A stretch of 64,000 nt of DNA from Actinomycetota bacterium (GTDB taxonomy: Bacteria > Actinomycetota > Actinomycetes > Mycobacteriales > Pseudonocardiaceae): assembly GCA_021324675.1 (NCBI GenBank), contig JAJPIR010000111.1:1-64000 (forward strand), given 5' to 3'. The position numbers were made by a program, and so were the translations under genes. The notes below the pieces were generated by a model, which was not told the DNA's origin, did no database searches, and saw nothing but the letters and a program-made list of their open reading frames with translations. This document shows, piece after piece, positions 57,999 through 64,000 of this stretch (position 1 is its first letter; each line of letters starts with the position of its first letter).

Positions 57999-60242
57999 AT
58001 GCCTTCACTGACCCGGGTGAGCAGCGCGGTGGACGCTACGCCTGCTCGCCCGCGGCAGAGAACGCCAGAATGGATGATCGGGCTGGGCGTGGTGGCGGCC
58101 ACCGTGGTGATCTGCGTGATCCCGCAGTGGCGCGGCACTTTCTTCTACTACGTGGGCGACCAGCATGAGATGTTCCTCCCACTGTGGCATCATTTTGGCG
58201 AACAGTTGCGCAGCGGCCACTGGCCGACAATGGAACCCGACGGCTGGATGGGTGGAAACCACGCCGCCGAAGCACTGACTGGGATTTGGAACCCGATCAA
58301 CCTTGCAATCTTTGTCGGGATATCCTTTTTTAACAATTTGTCACTGGCGGCGTTCACGTTCATGGTCGGGATTCTCGGCTTGCTGGCACTCGGCACATTC
58401 ATCCTCGCTCGCGAGTATGGCGCACACCGCGTGCCGTCAGCGGTTGTATCCGTGGCACTCCCAGTGTCGGGATTCACCCTTTGGTACGATGCATCTGGAT
58501 GGCCAGACGGCCTCACGGCATTTACTTGGGTAACGTATTTTTGGTGGGCAACTCGCCGACATTCGCGCGGATTGCTGAGCCCCTTTGTGCCGTTCATCTT
58601 CGGATACCTTGCGATGACCACCGGTTATCCGTACGCAGCACTTGGTCTCGTCATTGTCCTGATCGCGATCGCGGTCGAGCTCACACTACAGCGCGAGTAC
58701 GTCCGCATGGTGCACCTGACAGTCCTCGGGTTGTGTGTCGGCGCGGTCGCACTTCTGGTCTTTCTTCCGCTGCTCAGCACCAGCGGCGTAACATTTCGTC
58801 AACAGTGGGCCGGCGTCGCCAACAACACGTTCATGGTGCCGAGTATTGAAGATTTAGCGGCAAGTAGTTCACCCACCTACCTGCCACCAATCTTGAACTG
58901 GGGCGGGCAGCTACAGGTCATTCCTTCGACTTACTTCGCGTGGTTTATCATCCCGCTACTTCCTTGGATCCGATGGAACTCACTGAAAGGCCAGCCGCGG
59001 CACCTGATCAGCTTGTTCGTGGCGGGAGTGGTGTTCCTTGGCCTCACTCTGGGACCATCCAACATCTGGCTTTTCCGGTGGCCGTTGCGCATGGTCGAGT
59101 ACTTGTATCTCAGCGCCAGCGTGCTGTTCGCGATCGCACTTTCGGCTGGCTTGGCAACAGATCGAGTGCAGCAACGAGCCACTGCGACCGCAGCGATCGT
59201 TCTCGCGAGCACTTACCTCGCCTGGGCCGTCCAGCCACAGCTGGACAGCTTGATTCAGCTGGCTGGCCTCGCGCTGGTAGCAGTCCTGTTCACGGCATGT
59301 TTGACCGCTTATCTTCGTAGCGGACTGCGAGCACTGGGCATCGTTCTTTTCGCCGGAACAGGCTTGGTCGTCACGTTACAAACGAGTGTGTTTCCACTGA
59401 CACCTTCCGGACAGGTACCTGTCTATCCCCTGTACGACGTTGCCCGGCTCAAAGCCAACACGTCAAATTATCACGGCACCGTTCTGCAACTTGCGTCAAT
59501 GAGTGGCGTCACCACGGACGAGAGGCAACCGGGCGAAATTATGTTCGGCAACCTTCCGCGTGCGGCTGGGCTCGTCACCGTCGGGTCCTACACCGGTCTA
59601 GGTTTCGCCAAGTTCGCCGACACCTTGTGCATGGACTACCGCGGTGCCACCTGCGCCGAGGCGTTCGCCCGCCTGTGGCAGCCGGCCGATCACGGCACGG
59701 ATGTGGCGCTGATCGATGCGATGCGGGTGTCGACGCTTGTTCTCCAGCGCTCGCTGCTCCCGGATGTCGTGGACCGCACTCCCCCTCCCGGGTGGCGGGT
59801 CACCAGCACCAACGGCGTCCGGACCGTCTGGGAGCGCGATCATCCGCTTCTCAACGACCGTCGTGTCTCGTGGTCCTCCCCCGGAGTCTCGATCCTTAAC
59901 GATTCCTCGGGACCGCAACGCGAGGTCGTTCGTTACCGCTGCACCGAACAGGCGGGGCGATTACTGTTCGCGCGCTTGGACTGGCCAGGCTACGTCGCAC
60001 GCCTCGACAACCACCCCATTGAGGTGATGAACGGACCCGCGGGTCTTGTCGCCATCAATGTTCCGCCCGGTGAGCACGTCCTAACTCTTCAGTTCAATAC
60101 CCCAGGGCTGCGGCTTGGGTTTATCGCACTTGCCATGGCCACCGCGGTCATGATTCTTTACACCTTGGTCTGGCGTCTACGTCGTGAAGCCGGCCCACGA
60201 TCGCAATGGGACATTGCGCAAATATCTGCGAATCTGGAATGA
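57999..60242 (+). CDS. Polytopic YfhO/GT-C-like membrane protein
   Basis: 747 residues. A cytoplasmic start leads to about 12 membrane segments up to residue 480 (for example MIGLGVVAATVVICVIPQW, LSLAAFTFMVGILGLLALGT, LTVLGLCVGAVALLVFLPLL), then a soluble extracytoplasmic domain and one last helix (GFIALAMATAVMILYTLVW). The first loop VGDQHEMFLPLWHHFGEQLR and WMGGNHAAEALTGIWNPINL are typical of YfhO/GT-C glycosyltransferases, with Asp as the likely catalytic base. A mycobacterial protein in this locus (Rv3779) of comparable type adds galactosamine to arabinogalactan; orthology is only a suggestion. Its codon use is visibly less GC-rich than its neighbours. Confidence 0.75.
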   Translation: MPSLTRVSSAVDATPARPRQRTPEWMIGLGVVAATVVICVIPQWRGTFFYYVGDQHEMFLPLWHHFGEQLRSGHWPTMEPDGWMGGNHAAEALTGIWNPINLAIFVGISFFNNLSLAAFTFMVGILGLLALGTFILAREYGAHRVPSAVVSVALPVSGFTLWYDASGWPDGLTAFTWVTYFWWATRRHSRGLLSPFVPFIFGYLAMTTGYPYAALGLVIVLIAIAVELTLQREYVRMVHLTVLGLCVGAVALLVFLPLLSTSGVTFRQQWAGVANNTFMVPSIEDLAASSSPTYLPPILNWGGQLQVIPSTYFAWFIIPLLPWIRWNSLKGQPRHLISLFVAGVVFLGLTLGPSNIWLFRWPLRMVEYLYLSASVLFAIALSAGLATDRVQQRATATAAIVLASTYLAWAVQPQLDSLIQLAGLALVAVLFTACLTAYLRSGLRALGIVLFAGTGLVVTLQTSVFPLTPSGQVPVYPLYDVARLKANTSNYHGTVLQLASMSGVTTDERQPGEIMFGNLPRAAGLVTVGSYTGLGFAKFADTLCMDYRGATCAEAFARLWQPADHGTDVALIDAMRVSTLVLQRSLLPDVVDRTPPPGWRVTSTNGVRTVWERDHPLLNDRRVSWSSPGVSILNDSSGPQREVVRYRCTEQAGRLLFARLDWPGYVARLDNHPIEVMNGPAGLVAINVPPGEHVLTLQFNTPGLRLGFIALAMATAVMILYTLVWRLRREAGPRSQWDIAQISANLE

Positions 60243-60342
60243 GATCACAGGGAAATTTGGGCGGCCACGCGGGTGGGCGAAACCCCGGCGTCGCTACGCT
60301 GCCGGCGGGGGCCGACGCGATGAGGACGGAGATTCCACCACA

Positions 60343-61188
60343 GTGCGCAAGCGCATCCGTGCTGCGATACGAGCCCGCCTGGTGCGGGTGGTCGACGAGG
60401 TCGTCACCACGCACCGGCGTGAGCTGGAAGCCAGCCTTACGGCACACCAGCAAGCTTGCGAAAGCGCGCTGGCTGCGCGCCGTGACGAGATCCTCACCGC
60501 GCTCACCAGGGAGAGCGACCGGGTGATCAAGGCCATGCATGACGTGGAGTTCCGGTCCCGGCGCGACCTGTGGGCAGCCGGCGAGCGGGAGGCCGCCGAG
60601 TCCAGCGCGCGCTTCGCTCGGGAGGTGATGCCGACGGCAGCGGTGTTCGACGAGCCGATCGCGACATTGCAGCATGCGTTATCGCTGGCCCCGACCGATG
60701 GCATGGCGCTGGAATTCGGCGTCTACGAGGGCCGCACCCTGCGGGTGATCGCCGGCGCTCGGCGCAACCAGCAGGTCTTCGGCTTCGACTCTTTTCAAGG
60801 ACTACCAGAGGACTGGCGGTCGGGCTTACCCGCAGGCACTTTCGCCACCGACGATGTGCCCGTTGTTCCGGGTGCCGAATTGGTGGTTGGCTTGTTTGCC
60901 GACACGCTGCCCGATTTCCTTGCCGATCATCCAGATCCGGTGTCGTTCCTGCATGTGGACGCCGACCTGTACTCCTCTGCGGTCACCATCTTCAAGCACG
61001 TGGGCCCGCGGCTGCGGCCGGGCAGCGTGATCGTGTTCGATGAGTACTTCAACTACCCGGGCTGGCAGCGGCACGAACACCGTGCCTGGCAGGAGTTCGT
61101 GGCAGCTTCTGCCGTCGGATTCGAGTATGCCGCCTACACCGGTAACAACGAGCAGGTTGCCGTCGTCATCACCAAGGTCACACCCTGA
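60343..61188 (+). CDS. Class I SAM methyltransferase, TylF/MycF-like
   Basis: 281 residues from GTG 60343; the open frame reaches back to 60184 inside the preceding gene, so the start is uncertain. Residues about 10-90 are a charged helical, possibly coiled-coil segment (RRELEASLTAHQQACESALA). The C-terminal domain has the SAM-binding EFGVYEGRTLRVIAG, VFGFDSFQGLPEDW, HVDADLYSSAVTIF and VIVFDEYFNYPGWQRHEHRA. These are hallmarks of TylF-type sugar O-methyltransferases, which use a metal bound by the Asp residues. It probably methylates a sugar in the glycan made by the surrounding transferases. Confidence 0.82.
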   Translation: MRKRIRAAIRARLVRVVDEVVTTHRRELEASLTAHQQACESALAARRDEILTALTRESDRVIKAMHDVEFRSRRDLWAAGEREAAESSARFAREVMPTAAVFDEPIATLQHALSLAPTDGMALEFGVYEGRTLRVIAGARRNQQVFGFDSFQGLPEDWRSGLPAGTFATDDVPVVPGAELVVGLFADTLPDFLADHPDPVSFLHVDADLYSSAVTIFKHVGPRLRPGSVIVFDEYFNYPGWQRHEHRAWQEFVAASAVGFEYAAYTGNNEQVAVVITKVTP

Positions 61189-61199
61189 TCAGACCCCGA

Positions 61200-63281
61200 T
61201 CAGGCTTCGGAGGAATGCGCGCTGGCCGGCCCGGGACCTGAGCCAGGGTGGCCAGCCTGGTGGAAAACGCGGTCCCAGGATTCCACCGAGGTCAGCGTGG
61301 GGATCGCCGCGCGGTAGCGCTGCGCGGCGACAGCCCATTCCGCGATCAACCGCCGGTGCAGGGTGATGGTGCGAGCCAGCAGCGTACGGAACTGCTGGGG
61401 GTCGCGCTTGCGGAAGGCGACCCCGCTGCCGTCTGCATTGGACACGGTCGCGGAGTCGACCATGCCGAGCAGGAACCACCGTGCGTTACTGGCCGGCACG
61501 TTGATCTGGGGACGCTCCCGGGTCTGCGGTTTCGGCGCCCGCAGGTGCCGGTAAACCGTGTAGACCGCACGCTTGGCGATGGCGGCCGGGCGCACGGGCG
61601 GCTCGAGCAACCGCTCGATGCGGACCGGATCGAACAACGGCATCGGCAGTTGCTGGGCTGAAGAAAAAATTCGCGCGTCGTCGTAGCCTTGGCGCAGTCT
61701 TTGCACCGCGGGCAGCGCTTCGCGCAGGGAGTGGAACAGACCGGCCGGCCCGTCGAGGAAGTCCTCTATCGACTTGTGACGCAGCGCCACGGTCGAGTAC
61801 TCCATGGCCATCAAGTGTTTGAAGGTGGTGCGGAAGCCCTCGTGCACGATGGACGGGCGGACGTCGTACGGGCTGTGCAATGCCATGGTGATCAGCCGGT
61901 TGCGCAGGTGGAAGTAGGCCGTCCAGTCGGTGGTGTCGTCCTTGTCCGTCCAGGGCATGTGCCAGATCGCGCAACCCGGCAGGGTGACGGTGGGAAAGCC
62001 GCATTCGCCGGCCCGCAACCCGTACTCCGCGTCGTCCCACTTGATGAACAGAGGTAAAGGAAGCCCGGTGCGTTCGATCACCTCGCGCGGGAAAAGACAC
62101 ATCCACCAGGCGTTGTAGGTGGAGTGGATGCGGGCATGCAGCAAGCGCTGCTGCCGCAGGGTCAGTTCGGCGAAGTCGTGGCCAGCCACTGACCCCGGTG
62201 CCGGGCGCCAGAAGCTCGCCTTCAGGTCCACGATCTCGCCCATGGCGTGCAGCTGGCTACGTACCTGCAAGTTGAGCATCTGCGCGCCGACAATCACCGG
62301 GGAGGATGTGGCGCTGGCGAAGGCATGCGCCCGCAGGATGCTGTCCGGCTCCAGCCGCACGTCGTCATCCATCAACATCACGTGCTCCACGCCGGGGGTG
62401 CGCAGGGCCTCGAGCATGCCCCGGGTGAACCCGCCGGAACCGCCGAGGTTGTCCTGGTCGATCACGACCAGGCGCTCACCCAGCCGCCCCGCAGCATCGG
62501 CGAACCGCCGGTGATCACGCACCTTGACGCTGCCTTGATCGACGACGAAGACCTTCGCGAGCACGTCGAGCACCGCCTGGTCTTCGGCCAGCGCGGCCAG
62601 CGCGGCCACGCAGTCCGCCGGCCGGTTGAATGTCGTGATGGCCACCGCCAGAGGCCGGACTGGCAACGGCTTGTCGACGATCCACGCGGCATCGCTGATA
62701 GTCATCGATTGACGCTCGGTGACCACGTCGAACCAGACCCAACCGCCGTCCTCGAACGGTGCCAATGACTCCCGGAATTCGAGGTCGACTGTGCCATCTG
62801 GGCCGCCGGCGCCGGTGTCGAGCTGCTTGCCTTCCAGGTGCACGACGTCACCGTTGGACTTGGAGCGGTACAGGTCCACCCGGCCGGCGCCGCGAATGGT
62901 CAGCCGCAGCGCCACTTCCTCCACTCGGGTCCAGCGCTTCCAGTAGCTGGCCGGGAAGGCGTTGAAGTAGGTGGCAAAGGACAGCTGGCACCCAGGAGGC
63001 ACCGTCACCGCCGACCGGGAGAGCACCTCTGCGGTGTGCCCGTGCCGGGTCTCTGCCTCGTCGAGGTAGAGCGGGCGCACCGCCGGGGGATCGTCAGGCC
63101 GGGGCATGATCACGCGGTGCAGCACGCGTTGCGGCACCACCGCTGCAGCGCTCGGCCCGAGCTGCAGGGAGCTGACGTCGGACAGCTTGCTGTCCGCCGC
63201 GTTGTTGCGTGCGGATTCGAGCCGGGCGGCACGGTCGATCGCCGTGGGAGCCTCAGCCGGCGCTGCTTCGCTGGTAGTCAC
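61200..63281 (-). CDS. GlfT2-family galactofuranosyltransferase, second paralogue
   Basis: 693 residues from GTG 63281, with GGAAAGGGG 5 nt upstream. A 50-residue Ala-rich extension precedes the family start (RVIMPRPDDPPAVRPLYLDE). Then come FATYFNAFPASYWKRWTRVE, PFEDGGWVWFDV, AITTFNRPADCVAALAAL, NLGGSGGFTRGMLEALRT, metal site LMDDDVRLEPDS, IKWDDAEYGLRA and IWHMPWTDKDDTTDWTAYFH. All catalytic features of GlfT2 are kept, unlike the paralogue at 56 kb. It may build a different galactan or act redundantly. It is convergent with the methyltransferase, ending 11 bases from it. Confidence 0.88.
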   Translation of the reverse strand: MTTSEAAPAEAPTAIDRAARLESARNNAADSKLSDVSSLQLGPSAAAVVPQRVLHRVIMPRPDDPPAVRPLYLDEAETRHGHTAEVLSRSAVTVPPGCQLSFATYFNAFPASYWKRWTRVEEVALRLTIRGAGRVDLYRSKSNGDVVHLEGKQLDTGAGGPDGTVDLEFRESLAPFEDGGWVWFDVVTERQSMTISDAAWIVDKPLPVRPLAVAITTFNRPADCVAALAALAEDQAVLDVLAKVFVVDQGSVKVRDHRRFADAAGRLGERLVVIDQDNLGGSGGFTRGMLEALRTPGVEHVMLMDDDVRLEPDSILRAHAFASATSSPVIVGAQMLNLQVRSQLHAMGEIVDLKASFWRPAPGSVAGHDFAELTLRQQRLLHARIHSTYNAWWMCLFPREVIERTGLPLPLFIKWDDAEYGLRAGECGFPTVTLPGCAIWHMPWTDKDDTTDWTAYFHLRNRLITMALHSPYDVRPSIVHEGFRTTFKHLMAMEYSTVALRHKSIEDFLDGPAGLFHSLREALPAVQRLRQGYDDARIFSSAQQLPMPLFDPVRIERLLEPPVRPAAIAKRAVYTVYRHLRAPKPQTRERPQINVPASNARWFLLGMVDSATVSNADGSGVAFRKRDPQQFRTLLARTITLHRRLIAEWAVAAQRYRAAIPTLTSVESWDRVFHQAGHPGSGPGPASAHSSEA

Positions 63282-63378
63282 CGTGACCCCTTTCCCGCAC
63301 TGCGCCCCTGTCGACCGCATCCTTGCACGATCGGACGCAGGGCAGCGCACTGAGGGCCACCATGGATGGGCTAGCCCG

Positions 63379-64000
63379 TTACTCCGTTGAGTCCAGCTCG
63401 GGCACCGCAGCGTCACCGGTGCTCAACGCCAGTTGGGTGAGCTCCCAGAGCACGTGGTAGGTCGTCGTCTGGGCTTCCTGGATGCGGTGCACCGACGACG
63501 AGGGCATGACGAACAGGTAATCGATGGTGCCCGCTTCGGCCATCTTCCCGCCGTCGTAGCCGGCCAGCCCGATGGTGAGCATCCCGCGGCGGTTGGCTTC
63601 AGCGAATCCTCGCAGCACGTTTTCCGATCCACCGCTGGTGGACAGGCCCAGCGCGATGTCCCCGGCGCGGCCGTTGGCGGCCAGTGATCGCGCGAAGACC
63701 ACGTCGAACGACACGTCGTTGGCCAGCGCGGTGAGGACCGCGACATCCGTGGTCAGGGCCGCTGACGGCAATGGCTGGGCGCCCGGACCGGGGTCGGCGA
63801 ACAGCTCGGCGATGGCCTGGGCGTCGGTGCTGCTACCGCCGTTGCCGAAAGTGAACAGCCGGCCCCCCGCGGCAAAGGACTGGGTCATCGCGCCAGCACA
63901 CTCGATGAGCTGATCGCGATAGCGTTCCAGCACGTCGGCGCGCAGCCGGGTGATTTCCGCGGTTTTCTCGGTGGTTGACCGGCTCACCTGAGCCAGCACC
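63379..64000 (-). CDS. SIS-domain sugar isomerase, GmhA/DiaA-like (5' end at window edge)
   Basis: About 206 residues visible; the start may lie beyond the window. The SIS fold shows FGNGGSSTDAQAIAELFADP, TALANDVSFDVVFARSL, ALGLSTSGGSENVLRGFAEA and the C-terminal SSVHRIQEAQTTTYHVLWEL. These match sedoheptulose-7-phosphate isomerases and the related DiaA proteins. It would supply heptose phosphate for surface glycans, which fits the neighbouring glycosyltransferases, but no other heptose gene is in view. Stop is 98 bases from the GlfT2-like start on the same strand. Confidence 0.85.
   Translation of the reverse strand, partial: VLAQVSRSTTEKTAEITRLRADVLERYRDQLIECAGAMTQSFAAGGRLFTFGNGGSSTDAQAIAELFADPGPGAQPLPSAALTTDVAVLTALANDVSFDVVFARSLAANGRAGDIALGLSTSGGSENVLRGFAEANRRGMLTIGLAGYDGGKMAEAGTIDYLFVMPSSSVHRIQEAQTTTYHVLWELTQLALSTGDAAVPELDSTE

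Overview
The window is high-GC, codon-biased actinobacterial chromosome. It holds a nearly complete arabinogalactan-assembly locus whose gene content parallels the mycobacterial Rv3777-Rv3808c region: quinone reductase, Bpa/PafE proteasome activator, Wzm/Wzt galactan exporter, GlfT1, GtrA, Emb arabinosyltransferases, DprE1/DprE2, UbiA (DPPR synthase), PAP2 phosphatase and GlfT2. No mycolic-acid genes are visible. Together with four Emb paralogues and DUF397/DUF5753-type regulators, this points to a Pseudonocardiales-type organism (arabinogalactan, probably no mycolates). That placement is inference.

Layout. 1-2.2 kb: an EgtD-family amino-acid betaine methyltransferase diverging from a PF10014 2-oxoglutarate dioxygenase. 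2.3-7.5 kb: a DUF397-beta-propeller fusion, upp, and an ABC exporter. 7.6-15.6 kb: a decayed accessory stretch with small orphan proteins, a second DivIVA/Wag31-like coiled coil, a chimeric lipase remnant, a frameshifted D,D-carboxypeptidase next to a VanR/VanS-like pair, and a broken tyrosine recombinase beside tRNA-Ser(UGA). 15.7-19.8 kb: FMN-dependent hydroxyacid oxidase, GNAT and quinone reductase. 19.9-34.5 kb: bpa, wzm-wzt-glfT1, one EmbB/C-like gene, gtrA and a tandem pair of divergent Emb genes. 34.6-41 kb: a possible peptide precursor between direct repeats, a HelR/HelD motor, a LuxR-type regulator, and a DUF397/XRE-DUF5753 regulatory island. 41.1-46.3 kb: EmbA-like gene, dprE1, dprE2. 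46.3-52.1 kb: DUF559 nuclease-like gene, aldehyde dehydrogenase, an unusual STAS-sigma fusion, and a repeat lipoprotein. 52.2-64 kb: ubiA-PAP2-glfT2 operon plus two further GlfT2-family enzymes, a polytopic YfhO/GT-C-like protein, a TylF-like methyltransferase and a SIS isomerase at the edge.

Working together: UbiA, the PAP2 phosphatase and DprE1/E2 would make decaprenyl-phosphoryl-arabinose. The Emb enzymes polymerise it outside the membrane onto galactan that GlfT1/GlfT2 build and Wzm/Wzt flip. The extra GlfT2-like, GT-C and methyltransferase genes suggest an additional or modified galactofuranose-containing glycan.

Two features recur across the window. Many genes carry a TANNNT element 6-9 nt before the start codon, which suggests leaderless transcripts. 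Short intergenic repeat families occur in several places, including a 22-bp-periodic GTGTCGCG repeat on both sides of bpa and again inside an Emb gene.
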